Source: Longimicrobiales bacterium
Lineage (GTDB): Bacteria > Gemmatimonadota > Gemmatimonadetes > Longimicrobiales > Gaopeijiaceae
Reading direction: 5' to 3'
Assembly: GCA_029245345.1 (NCBI GenBank)
Contig: JAQWPM010000012.1
Span: 806,001 to 870,000, forward strand
DNA length: 64,000 nucleotides
Shown one piece after another: positions 26,231 through 35,061 of this stretch. Position 1 is the stretch's first letter; every line of letters starts with the position of its first letter. The translations under genes were made by a program, and so were the position numbers. The notes beneath the pieces were generated by a model. It saw nothing but the letters and a program-made list of their open reading frames with translations, searched no databases and was not told the origin of the DNA.

Positions 26231-27640
26231 ATGAGTACGCCCCTTCCCTCCGCGATCGTGAACAAACTCGGTCACACTGTTGGCTCCGAGAACGTGATCA
26301 CGGACCCCGACCGCCTGGTGGTCTACGAATCTGACGGCTTGTCGGCGTACAGGGTGCCACCCAGGGCCGTCGTGCTGCCCAAAACGACTCGCGAGGTCGC
26401 CGAGGTGGTCGCGGTGCTTCACGGCGAGGGGATCGACGTGATCCCACGCGGGTCCGGCACTGGGCTATCTGGGGGAGCGCTCGCGACTTCTGACGGTGTC
26501 GTTTTAGGCACGGCACGTATGAACACGATTCTGAATATCGACTCTGAGAATCGACTCGCTCGGGTCCAGCCGGGAGTCATCAATGCTCGACTCACCGAGG
26601 CGACGAAGCCGCATGGTCTCTACTACGCTCCAGACCCTTCCTCGCAGAGCACATGCACCTTGGGCGGGAACGTTGCCGAGAACTCCGGTGGCCCGCACTG
26701 CCTCAAGTATGGTGTGACTGCACGGTACGTGACGGGTCTGACCGTGGTGCTCGCGGGAGGCAAGGTCGTAGAGCTAGGTGGTGCAGGGTATGACCCCTAC
26801 GGCTCGCTGGATCTCGTCGGATTGTTCGTCGGTTCCGAAGGCTGCTTTGGCATTGCGACAGAGATCGAGGTGCGCCTCCTCCCGATCGCTGAAGGGGTGA
26901 GGACACTTCTCGGAATATTCAACACCATGGAGGACGCCGGACGTGCGGTGACGTCGATCATGGGCTCCGGCCTTCTCCCTGCTGCGGTGGAGATCGTGGA
27001 CAGTGAAACGATCAAGGCGGTCGAGGCCAGTGTATTTGCTGCGGGCTATCCCGTGGATGCCGGAGCAGCTTTGGTGATCGAATTCGATGGGACCGAGGCT
27101 GGACTCGATGCCGATGCCGACCGGGCGGAAGCATGCTGTCTCGCCGAAGGTGCTCGAGAAGTGCAACGGGCGACCGACGAAGAACACCGCATGGCTCTGT
27201 GGAAGGGCCGGAAGAAGGCATTCGGCGCGATGGGCCGGATCGCGCCGGATCTTTTGGTTCAAGACGCGACGGTTCCGCGAACCAAGTTGCCTGAGGTGCT
27301 GTCGCGGATCGCGGACATCGGGACCCGATACAAACTGAACATCGCTAATGTGTTCCACGCAGGGGACGGCAATCTCCACCCGAACATCCTCTTCGACCGC
27401 CATGATGCGGACGAACTCGAGCGTGTCGAGCGTGCTTCAAAGGAGATCATGGTCCTGTGCGTTGAGGTCGGCGGCACGATCACAGGTGAGCATGGTGTGG
27501 GGGTGGACAAGCGTGAGTACATGCCGCTCGTACATGAGCCCATAGAGCTTGCCGCCATGGCCGCGGCCAAGGCGGTGTTTGATCCCGACTCGCTCTTTAA
27601 CCCTGGGAAAGTGCTTCCGGATGTTGAGGAAACCAGTTGA
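26231..27640 (+). CDS. glcD: Glycolate oxidase subunit GlcD (FAD-linked)
   Basis: A 469-residue FAD-binding oxidase of the VAO/PCMH type. The FAD motif PRGSGTGLSGGA is near residue 80, with further contacts in GGNVAENSGGPHCLKYG near 145, and the C-terminal catalytic part shows NVFHAGDGNLHPN and GEHGVG. With GlcE and GlcF it oxidises glycolate (or another 2-hydroxyacid such as D-lactate) and feeds electrons to the quinone pool. I start at the ATG at 26231 rather than a TTG two codons earlier. The stop overlaps the GlcE start (TTGA). Confidence 0.92.
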   Translation: MSTPLPSAIVNKLGHTVGSENVITDPDRLVVYESDGLSAYRVPPRAVVLPKTTREVAEVVAVLHGEGIDVIPRGSGTGLSGGALATSDGVVLGTARMNTILNIDSENRLARVQPGVINARLTEATKPHGLYYAPDPSSQSTCTLGGNVAENSGGPHCLKYGVTARYVTGLTVVLAGGKVVELGGAGYDPYGSLDLVGLFVGSEGCFGIATEIEVRLLPIAEGVRTLLGIFNTMEDAGRAVTSIMGSGLLPAAVEIVDSETIKAVEASVFAAGYPVDAGAALVIEFDGTEAGLDADADRAEACCLAEGAREVQRATDEEHRMALWKGRKKAFGAMGRIAPDLLVQDATVPRTKLPEVLSRIADIGTRYKLNIANVFHAGDGNLHPNILFDRHDADELERVERASKEIMVLCVEVGGTITGEHGVGVDKREYMPLVHEPIELAAMAAAKAVFDPDSLFNPGKVLPDVEETS

Positions 27641-28776
27641 GCGAGGACGTGAAGACAGCTATCGAGGACATCGTTCCGGCGGAGGCGTTGGATGATACCG
27701 GAGGCAGGGGCCCGTTGGCTGCGGCTGCGGAGGCCGTTGTTCTGCCGGGTAGTGTCGAGCAGGTGGTCGAGGTCGTGCGATGGGCAGGAGCGTCGGGTAG
27801 GCGCATCGTTCCGATCGGTACCGGACAGCGTGTGGGGGGGGAGCATGCTGCCGGTCCCTACGTACTACTGTCGACCCATCGACTTTCGTCCATCGATATC
27901 TATGAGCCTGCCGACCTGACGATCACCTTGGGTGCAGGACTGACGATCTCTGGGTTGCACGAAGCGACGCGGCCCAACCAACAGTGGCTCCCGTTCGATC
28001 CGCCCACGTTTTCGTCACGTACGGTGGGCGGGTTGGTGGCTGCCGGGCTGACCGGGCCGCTTTGGGCCGGTTATGGCGACATAAAGAACCACGTGCTCGG
28101 AGCCACGGTCGTGTGCGGGGATGGCCGTTGTTTGCGGTTGGGTGGCCGAGTCGTAAAGAATGTTGCTGGATTCGACCTGCTGCGCCCCGTTGTCGGCAGC
28201 CGCGGCAGTCTAGCTGTGATTACCTCCGTCACGTTACGGCTGTTTCCCGTGCCGGTTGTGGATCGGGTCTTGGTGCTGGAAGGTGAACGTCTGGAGGATC
28301 TCGTTCCGGCCGCACGACGCGTGGCGACCGCGTCCGTCCTGCCCGTCTCGATCGTCATAACGAATCACGATGGCGCGCCTAAGTTGCTCGTGAGGCTTCA
28401 TGGTGCATCGCCGACCGTTGATGCCGATCAAAAGACGTTTGAGGCGGCCGTAGGTTCTCAGTTCCGATCCCTCGAGGGTGAGAAGGCACTCGAGATCGCT
28501 CGAGCGACACGGGACGCCGGCGTCGGTCTGCCCCACACTGTCACAATGTTCGGTAAAGGGACGGAATTGGCCGAGTTGATTCGCCAGGCGCAGGAGATCC
28601 CAGACGCCACGATTTCCGCCGACGCGTACCGATGTGCGGTGACGGTTGGCACCACTGCTCCGATTGATGGGTGCTTGAACACGGGTCGGCCACTGGATCC
28701 CGAGGTTGTGGTGTTGAACGCAGGGGCCAAGGGAGTGTTCGACCCCGGCGGCGTGATGTGGAGTCCACAACCATGA
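27637..28776 (+). CDS. glcE: Glycolate oxidase subunit GlcE (FAD-binding)
   Basis: A 379-residue shortened FAD-binding subunit. It keeps the FAD-binding half, with PIGTGQRVGG near residue 49 and RTVGGLVAAGLTGP near 128, but lacks most of the catalytic C-terminal domain, as is normal for GlcE. The start is TTG at 27637 overlapping the GlcD stop, and the GlcF gene follows 11 bases after the stop. Order D-E-F is the standard operon. Confidence 0.9.
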   Translation: MSEDVKTAIEDIVPAEALDDTGGRGPLAAAAEAVVLPGSVEQVVEVVRWAGASGRRIVPIGTGQRVGGEHAAGPYVLLSTHRLSSIDIYEPADLTITLGAGLTISGLHEATRPNQQWLPFDPPTFSSRTVGGLVAAGLTGPLWAGYGDIKNHVLGATVVCGDGRCLRLGGRVVKNVAGFDLLRPVVGSRGSLAVITSVTLRLFPVPVVDRVLVLEGERLEDLVPAARRVATASVLPVSIVITNHDGAPKLLVRLHGASPTVDADQKTFEAAVGSQFRSLEGEKALEIARATRDAGVGLPHTVTMFGKGTELAELIRQAQEIPDATISADAYRCAVTVGTTAPIDGCLNTGRPLDPEVVVLNAGAKGVFDPGGVMWSPQP

Positions 28777-28787
28777 AGACGTCGTAG

Positions 28788-30098
28788 ATGACCTCACCGA
28801 CAACGACCCTCTCGGATGCCCTCGCCGCCCAACAGGAGCGGCTGCTGCCCTGTGTGCACTGCGGTTTCTGCCTACCGGTTTGCCCGACCTACACACGGCT
28901 AGGTGATGAAAACGATTCACCTCGGGGCCGTTTGCACCTCATGCGGCACGTGGTGGAAGGACGCATGAATCCGGCCTCGGATGCGTTTCGTACCCATATC
29001 GATCGATGCCTTGGATGCCGCGCTTGTGAGCCGGTATGCCCTTCGGGGGTCGAGTACGGCACGCTCCTAGAACTGGCCCGTGAGACCGTCGCGGAGCACC
29101 ACCCGCCGAGTCGCCTCACGCGGATGCTTCTGACCGTCTTCGCGAGTCGGACCCTCCGTGCCGCGGTCCTGTTTCCTGGGCGCGTGATACGCTCGCTGGG
29201 GTTGGCGTCGCTCATGGGCCGTGTTGTTCCGGCGGTAGGGCCGTTGCGTGGCGCGAAGTTGGGAATGGCCATGCTCGCGTCAACGAGAAGGTGGGTGCCA
29301 CCCAAGGTGAGCGCTGAGCAAAGAGGGGTAGCGCCCAACGCGGTACCGACTCCCCGTGGTCGTGTCGGAGTCCTAGAGGGATGTGTTCAACAAGGACTCT
29401 TCTCTCATGTGAACGATGCGACGGTTCGTGTGCTGGAGGCGAACGGGTACTTGGTTGTCCCAGTGAAAAGGCAGGGCTGTTGCGGCGCCCTGCACGTCCA
29501 CAGCGGCGACCTGGATGGCGCACGTACGTTGGCTGCCGCCAACATCAAGGCGTTCGAGTTGGTGGACGTGGACTGGATCGTGGTCAACGCCGCGGGGTGC
29601 GGTGCTGCGATGCAGGATTACGGAACGCTGTTCGAGGCAGATGCGGAGTGGTCTGAACGGGCAGGCACCTTCGCGGCCAGGGTCAAGGATGCCACGGAAC
29701 TGCTCGCTGACGCGGGCCCGAGGCAGGGGGCCGAGGTGGTGTGCTCCATCGCGTACGACCACCCCTGTCATCTGCTTCATGCGCAACGGGTCGAGACCGC
29801 ACCGCTCCAGGTGCTGGGGGCTGTCCCCGGGGCTGAGGTCCGCGTTGTAGACCGAGCAGATGAGTGCTGTGGAGGTGCGGGCATCTACGGCATTACCCAT
29901 CCCGAACTCGGCGGCCAGATTGGCCGCGACAAGGTCGCTGCCGTGAGGGCATGTGGAGCCGACGCACTCGCGACGCCGAACCCGGGGTGTATGATGCAGA
30001 TCGGGGCGGGTCTGTTCTTGGAGGGCGCCCCAGAGGGTGTGCTTCATCCCGTCGAGTTGCTGGACACGAGTTATCTGAGGGCGGGTTTTTACGATTGA
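28788..30098 (+). CDS. glcF: Glycolate oxidase iron-sulfur subunit GlcF
   Basis: A 436-residue iron-sulfur protein. Two 4Fe-4S motifs are complete: C22-x2-C25-x2-C28-x3-C32 (CVHCGFCLPVCP) and C74-x2-C77-x2-C80-x3-C84 (CLGCRACEPVCP). Two CCG domains follow, marked by QGCCGALHVHSGD and DECCGGAGIYG, which hold a further cofactor in related heterodisulfide-reductase-like subunits. It carries electrons from GlcD/GlcE to the membrane quinones. The M20 hydrolase gene starts 10 bases after its stop. Confidence 0.92.
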   Translation: MTSPTTTLSDALAAQQERLLPCVHCGFCLPVCPTYTRLGDENDSPRGRLHLMRHVVEGRMNPASDAFRTHIDRCLGCRACEPVCPSGVEYGTLLELARETVAEHHPPSRLTRMLLTVFASRTLRAAVLFPGRVIRSLGLASLMGRVVPAVGPLRGAKLGMAMLASTRRWVPPKVSAEQRGVAPNAVPTPRGRVGVLEGCVQQGLFSHVNDATVRVLEANGYLVVPVKRQGCCGALHVHSGDLDGARTLAAANIKAFELVDVDWIVVNAAGCGAAMQDYGTLFEADAEWSERAGTFAARVKDATELLADAGPRQGAEVVCSIAYDHPCHLLHAQRVETAPLQVLGAVPGAEVRVVDRADECCGGAGIYGITHPELGGQIGRDKVAAVRACGADALATPNPGCMMQIGAGLFLEGAPEGVLHPVELLDTSYLRAGFYD

Positions 30099-30108
30099 GA
30101 GGAAGAGC

Positions 30109-31278
30109 TTGAGCGACGCATCGGAACGAGCGCAGGAGGTACTGGCGTATTTGCGTGAGCGTCAGGACGAGATGGCCCGGATGCTTGTCGCATTGGCCAA
30201 CGTAGAGTCACCGACGGACGTGCCGTCGTCCCAAGCGGCCGTTCAACGCCAACTCACCGAGTCCTTTGAAGACCTCGGTTTCTCGGTTCGGCACCGCCGT
30301 GGCGTGGAGACCGGTGGATACCTCTTCGCCAAACCGTCCGGTCGGGTGAAAGGGCGACGCGCCCAGCTCTTAATGGGGCACTGCGACACGGTGTGGCCCA
30401 TCGGTACGACCGAGTCTATGCCGGTCCGAATCGAAGACGGGGTTCTCTATGGTCCCGGCACCTTCGATATGAAAGCTGGCATCACTCAGGGAATTTTCGC
30501 GCTCCGTGCACTCCGTGATCTAGGGCACGAGCTCCCTCTCACGCCTGTGTGGTTCATCAACTCGGATGAAGAGACGGGTAGCCCTGAGTCACAGCGTTAC
30601 GTACGGCTCGTCGCAAAGCACGTCGACCGCACATTTGTGCTCGAGCCGTCCTTGGGTCCACAGGGGTCACTGAAGACAGCAAGGAAAGGTGTGGCGCGTT
30701 ATCACCTCACGATTCACGGAAAAGCCGCTCATTCGGGCCTCGACCCCAAAGGTGGAGCGTCAGCGATACAGGAGCTATCTCATGTCGTGCAGGCGCTACA
30801 CGCGCTCACCGATCATGAACGGGGACTGACCGTGAACGTCGGGGTCGTTGAGGGCGGCACACGTCCCAACGTGATCGCGGCACGCGCGACGGCGGTTGTT
30901 GATGTACGAATCATGACGATGGCTGACGGCGAGTGGATCGACGGCAAGATCCATGGCCTGCAGGCCCAGACCCAGGGGACCTCCATTGACGTGGCCGGTG
31001 GAATCGAGGTGCCACCCTTGGAGCGTACGCCTCGCAACCGCGAGCTCTGGTTCGCAGCTCAAGCCTCCGCGGATCGCCTGGGCCTGTCGATTGATGAGCA
31101 GATCTCGGGCGGAGGGTCCGACGGGAACACGACCAGCCAATACACCGCTACCATCGACGGCCTTGGCTCGGTGGGTGACGGTGCTCACGCGACCCATGAA
31201 CATGTAGTCATCGATCGTATGCCTGAGAGGGCGGCGCTTCTAGCGGAACTCCTCATGACTCCGTGCGGCGCAGGCTAA
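30109..31278 (+). CDS. M20-family hydrolase (carboxypeptidase G2-like), probable N-succinyl/acyl-L-amino-acid hydrolase
   Basis: A 389-residue cytosolic M20 enzyme with all metal ligands: H91-x-D93 (GHCDTVWP), D120 (GPGTFDMKAG), E154/E155 (DEETGS), a glutamate in LEPSLG near 179 and a histidine in the last quarter. Dimerisation-domain H is in GKAAHSG. Start is TTG at 30109 with GAGAGGAAGAG upstream. Directly followed by a GNAT acyltransferase (TAATG overlap) and an enolase-superfamily racemase. In Geobacillus the same three types of enzyme remove D-amino acids by N-succinylation, racemisation and desuccinylation; this gene would do the last step. Assignment of substrate is inference from context. 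Confidence 0.85.
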   Translation: MSDASERAQEVLAYLRERQDEMARMLVALANVESPTDVPSSQAAVQRQLTESFEDLGFSVRHRRGVETGGYLFAKPSGRVKGRRAQLLMGHCDTVWPIGTTESMPVRIEDGVLYGPGTFDMKAGITQGIFALRALRDLGHELPLTPVWFINSDEETGSPESQRYVRLVAKHVDRTFVLEPSLGPQGSLKTARKGVARYHLTIHGKAAHSGLDPKGGASAIQELSHVVQALHALTDHERGLTVNVGVVEGGTRPNVIAARATAVVDVRIMTMADGEWIDGKIHGLQAQTQGTSIDVAGGIEVPPLERTPRNRELWFAAQASADRLGLSIDEQISGGGSDGNTTSQYTATIDGLGSVGDGAHATHEHVVIDRMPERAALLAELLMTPCGAG

Positions 31279-32117
31279 TGGTTGAGACGTGGCGTGGGTA
31301 CACGATCCGCTCCTTCGAGACGATCGAAGAGTTCCGTGAGTGTGTGGAGCTTCAAGAGGAGACCTGGGGCCAAGGTTTCTCCGAGCGCGTGCCTCCGGCG
31401 ATCCTGAAGGTGTCTCAGATTCTCGGCGGAGTATCTGCAGGCGCATATACTGCGGATGGTGACTTAGTGGGGTTCGTATTCGGGATGACGGGCCTACGCG
31501 GTGGCGAGCTCGTGCACTGGTCTGACATGCTCGCGGTCCGGGAGAAAGCGAGGGATTCTGGACTGGGGACCAAGCTCAAGGCGTATCAGCGTGACCGTGT
31601 GATGGAGCTTGGAGTCAAGCGTATGCATTGGACTTTCGATCCTCTGCAGTCTCGGAATGCGTATCTCAATTTTGCCAAGCTGGGTATCGTGGTACGCGAG
31701 TACGCCCGCGACATGTACGGGCAGACCGACTCGCCTCTCCATCGCGGCATAGGGACGGATCGTATGATTCCGCTCTGGCTCCTGGAGTCCGAACGCGTCG
31801 CGAGGCGGCTCGAGGGCACCGAGGTGTTCACCATCTCAGACGCAGACTCGATCCCTTATGCGCTCCGGGGGAGTGGGAGTAGTGAGGACCCTGGCCCACT
31901 CGAGCCGGTTCTCGATATCGACTCGGATCGCCTGCTGGTGTCGATCCCGTCGGATGTGGCGGGCATGTTGGACCGAAGCGTTGAACTCGCACTCGAGTGG
32001 CGTTTGGCTACCCGAACTGTGTTCACGCACTATCTTGCCGCCGGTTACGAGGCTCGAGAGTTGCTACGTCGCGACCATACCTCTGACTACCTGCTCGCCA
32101 AGATCCAGGCTGAGTAG
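31278..32117 (+). CDS. GNAT-superfamily acyltransferase (COG3375-like), probable D-amino-acid N-succinyltransferase
   Basis: A 279-residue protein. The first 150 residues form a GNAT fold, with SDMLAVREKARDSGLGTKLK supplying the acyl-CoA-binding strand-turn-helix (about residues 82-101) and RMHWTFDPLQSRNAYLNFAKLG following. The rest is an extra domain found in the COG3375 subgroup, which is often encoded beside MenC-like enzymes. Start ATG overlaps the M20 stop as TAATG. In the known pathway this enzyme would add succinyl from succinyl-CoA to a D-amino acid so that the racemase can act. The activity is inferred from context. Confidence 0.8.
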   Translation: MVETWRGYTIRSFETIEEFRECVELQEETWGQGFSERVPPAILKVSQILGGVSAGAYTADGDLVGFVFGMTGLRGGELVHWSDMLAVREKARDSGLGTKLKAYQRDRVMELGVKRMHWTFDPLQSRNAYLNFAKLGIVVREYARDMYGQTDSPLHRGIGTDRMIPLWLLESERVARRLEGTEVFTISDADSIPYALRGSGSSEDPGPLEPVLDIDSDRLLVSIPSDVAGMLDRSVELALEWRLATRTVFTHYLAAGYEARELLRRDHTSDYLLAKIQAE

Positions 32118-32139
32118 TGACCACCAACCCAACGAATCT

Positions 32140-33243
32140 ATGAAGATCGAACGCGCGGTACTCCGTGAGCTTCCGCTCCGCCTCAAAGAGTTCTTCGAGA
32201 TCAGCAGCGGAGGGAAGCAGGATCGTCGAATCCTGCTTTTGACCCTCTATTCAGATGGGGAAGAGGGCTGGAGTGAGTGTGTGGCCTCCGAAGACCCTTC
32301 GTACGCCTACGAAACGACCGATGGCGCCTGGCACATCCTGACCGACTTCATCCTGCCGAACATCGTGGGACGTGAAGCTTCCGGGCCAGAGGATATCCTG
32401 AGCCCTGTGTCTTGGATTCGCGGACACGGCATGTCGAAAGCCGCGGTCGAAATGGCGGGATGGGACCTCGCCGCTCGTATGGACGGGGTCTCGCTCTCGA
32501 AGAAGCTCGGCGGGGAGCGTGATGTTGTCCCAGTGGGTGTGAGCATCGGACTGAAGCCGACCGACGAAGAGCTTCACGAGGCAGTGGCAGGCTATCTGGA
32601 AGACGGCTACGCGAGAGTGAAGCTCAAGATCAAGCCGGGACGGGATGTCGAGATGCTCGCGGGTCTTCGTGAGCGTTTTCCGGACACGCTCTTCATGGCG
32701 GACGCCAATTCTGCATACAGGCTCGAAGACTCCGACCGGCTGCGTGAAATGGATGCGCTCAATCTCACCATGATCGAGCAGCCGCTCCGCTACGATGACT
32801 TCTTGGAGCACGCACGTCTGCAGGAACGGATCGAGACGCCAGTGTGCCTGGACGAATCCATCAAGGGGGAGGGCGACCTAGCGCTAGCACTCGAGCTGGG
32901 AAGCTGCCGGATCGTGAACATCAAGCCGGGCCGGGTGGGCGGATTCGGTGTCAGTTCTAGGATTCACGACACCATGCGTGCGGCTGGACTGCCAGTTTGG
33001 TGCGGAGGAATGCTGGAATCTGGTGTGGGGCGGGCTCACAACCTGGCCCTCGCATCGTTGCCTGGTTTCACCTTGCCCGGGGATATCTCGGCGAGCCAAC
33101 GCTACTGGTCGCAGGACATCGTCACGCCGGAATTCGAGGTCGAGGACGGGGTCATGAAGGTCCCAACAGGCCCCGGACTGGGCGTGGAGCTGGACCTCGA
33201 CCGGATTCACGGTCTCACCGTCCGCGAGGCAGAATTCGGCTAA
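32140..33243 (+). CDS. Enolase-superfamily N-succinylamino-acid racemase / o-succinylbenzoate synthase-like
   Basis: A 367-residue member of the MenC/NSAR branch of the enolase superfamily. The catalytic lysines K161-x-K163 and K262, and the magnesium ligands D188 (ADAN), E213 (IEQP) and D238 (DES), are all present, as is GGMLESGVGRAHN near residue 287. I start at the ATG at 32140, where the family N-terminus MKIERA begins; an open frame continues upstream over the GNAT gene in another frame. The partner genes argue for racemisation of N-succinylamino acids, but OSBS activity in menaquinone synthesis cannot be excluded from sequence. Confidence 0.88.
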   Translation: MKIERAVLRELPLRLKEFFEISSGGKQDRRILLLTLYSDGEEGWSECVASEDPSYAYETTDGAWHILTDFILPNIVGREASGPEDILSPVSWIRGHGMSKAAVEMAGWDLAARMDGVSLSKKLGGERDVVPVGVSIGLKPTDEELHEAVAGYLEDGYARVKLKIKPGRDVEMLAGLRERFPDTLFMADANSAYRLEDSDRLREMDALNLTMIEQPLRYDDFLEHARLQERIETPVCLDESIKGEGDLALALELGSCRIVNIKPGRVGGFGVSSRIHDTMRAAGLPVWCGGMLESGVGRAHNLALASLPGFTLPGDISASQRYWSQDIVTPEFEVEDGVMKVPTGPGLGVELDLDRIHGLTVREAEFG

Positions 33244-33246
33244 GAA

Positions 33247-35004
33247 TCAGGCCACGGCGGGTCTCACGCACCACGGACAGTATCGCCAGCCTTTCTCGAG
33301 GGTTCTTCCGCACGAGCAGCTGCGTCTGTCTTGGTGGCCGCAGTTGGGACAAGCCGTCGCTCCGAGTGGCACGGCGCCGTCACAGGCTCGACAAGGCCTG
33401 GCGGTGATTGCCGCGGCATGCAGAAGACGTGTGATCTCGTGAGGTGTCGTGTGCCCGGCAGCTACGGCGCGGAGAGCATCTGCCGCGAGCGAGCCCATCC
33501 CAGCCTCTGATGCCAGTGCTCTGATCCGGGCGGTCGGCTCACCACGTGATATCGCGTCTCGAAGGGGATCGGTCAGAGTAAGCACCTGAAATACGCCGGT
33601 ACGGCCCTGGTGCCCATCCCCACATAGGCCACATCCCCTGCCTCGACAGGTCGGGCAACTCCGACGGATGAGTCGCTGGGCGACGATTCCCGACAAGCCT
33701 CCCGCAACGAGAAAGGGAGGCACGCCCATGTTCAGAAGTCGGGTGATCGCGCCGGGGGCGTCCGTCGTGTGAATTGTGGACAGGACGAGGTGTCCGGTGA
33801 CTGCGGCGGTCATCGCGATTTCTGCCGTCTCAGCGTCGCGGATTTCCCCTACCATCACGACGTCCGGATCTTGTCGGAGTACCGCGCGAAGAGCGTCGGC
33901 GAAGCCCAGGCCGGCGCGCCTATCGACCTGGATCTGATTCGCGCCGGGGAGACGGTATTCCACCGGATCCTCCAGAGTCACGATGTTGCGCGTATCTCGG
34001 TCGAGTTCGGAAAGGGCAGAGAAGATCGTTGTGCTCTTTCCGCTCCCGGTCGGTCCGGCGACCAACACGACTCCTTCGCCCTTGAGGAGAAGTTTTCGGA
34101 TCGCTTTCAGGTCCCGCATGTCGAAGCCGAGGCCTGCGAGATTGGGCGGCGCTGCGCTAGGGTCCAAAATGCGAACCACGGCCTTCTCCCCGCCATTCAC
34201 GGGGAGTGTGCTCACTCTCAGATTGAGCGTCCGTCCGTCGTGAGGCAGGTCAATGCTCCCGTCCTGAGCACGGCGTCGGACGGAGATGTCCATACCCGCC
34301 ATGACCTTGAGGCGGGAGAGAACCGCGCGCCGAACCTCGGACGGCAGTTCCATTGCCTTCTTCAATTTGCCGTCGATCCTGTACCGGACGCGGACATCTG
34401 AGCCGGTCTCCTCGACGTGGATGTCGCTCGCGCCTTCGTCGATGGCTGTCTTGATCATGCGATCGACCAGGCGCACGACGGGCGCAGCCCGGGTCGCTCG
34501 CTCGAGTTCGTCCGCATCTCTTGTTCGGGAAACTAGGATCTCGCTCGGGAGGGCCTCCACGAGTTCTGGAAGTTCACTTCCGTAGTAAGTGTCCAGTGCC
34601 TCACCGACCGCTTCCGGAGTCGCCACCACCGGGTCGATGCGCCGACCCGTCTGGAAGCGAAGGTCATCTACCGCGCGTAAGTCGAGCGGGTCTGCCATGG
34701 CGAGACGTAACTCTCGGGGGGTGACGGCCAGGGGTAGTACGGCGTGGACTCGAGCGAGTGTGGGGCGCACGAGACGTAGTGATTCGGGTGTAGGCGCGAG
34801 GGGTGCCTCGATATAGGGGAGGCCCAACTGGGTCGCGAGGGCGCGGGCCACGTCGACAGCCCGGAGGGCATGCCGGCGTAGCAGTGTCTCGCCCAGACGC
34901 ACGCCCGTCTGTGCCTGTTCTTCAAGTGCAGCGTCGAGGGTGGTTTTGTCGAGCTTGCCGCTGTCGATCAACAGCTGCCCAATAATTCTTGGTTTTTTGG
35001 CCAC
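33247..35004 (-). CDS. GspE/PilB-type secretion ATPase with C-terminal zinc-ribbon extension
   Basis: A 585-residue hexameric ATPase of the type II secretion/type IV pilus class. An MshEN-like N-terminal domain (residues 1-140) precedes the ATPase core: Walker A 317-324 (GPTGSGKS), Asp box LEDPVEY near 345, Walker B with E387 (VGEIRD), and the four-cysteine knuckle C450, C453, C458, C461. After the usual end there is an added tail (about 540-585) with CRAC, CPNC, CSC and CPWC, which could bind one or two more zincs. No other pilus or secretion gene is next to it. It converges with the racemase gene. Confidence 0.88.
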   Translation of the reverse strand: MAKKPRIIGQLLIDSGKLDKTTLDAALEEQAQTGVRLGETLLRRHALRAVDVARALATQLGLPYIEAPLAPTPESLRLVRPTLARVHAVLPLAVTPRELRLAMADPLDLRAVDDLRFQTGRRIDPVVATPEAVGEALDTYYGSELPELVEALPSEILVSRTRDADELERATRAAPVVRLVDRMIKTAIDEGASDIHVEETGSDVRVRYRIDGKLKKAMELPSEVRRAVLSRLKVMAGMDISVRRRAQDGSIDLPHDGRTLNLRVSTLPVNGGEKAVVRILDPSAAPPNLAGLGFDMRDLKAIRKLLLKGEGVVLVAGPTGSGKSTTIFSALSELDRDTRNIVTLEDPVEYRLPGANQIQVDRRAGLGFADALRAVLRQDPDVVMVGEIRDAETAEIAMTAAVTGHLVLSTIHTTDAPGAITRLLNMGVPPFLVAGGLSGIVAQRLIRRSCPTCRGRGCGLCGDGHQGRTGVFQVLTLTDPLRDAISRGEPTARIRALASEAGMGSLAADALRAVAAGHTTPHEITRLLHAAAITARPCRACDGAVPLGATACPNCGHQDRRSCSCGRTLEKGWRYCPWCVRPAVA

Positions 35005-35061
35005 GGCTAAGTGTGACGCGGGATGCTGAGCCTGGGGATGGCTCGATGGGCCCCCTTTCGC

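Noticed and set aside
31858-32139. Extended N-terminus of the racemase overlapping the GNAT gene
   Set aside because: The family N-terminus begins at 32140; the upstream part is Arg/Ser/Cys-rich and out of frame with the GNAT protein that clearly occupies this DNA.
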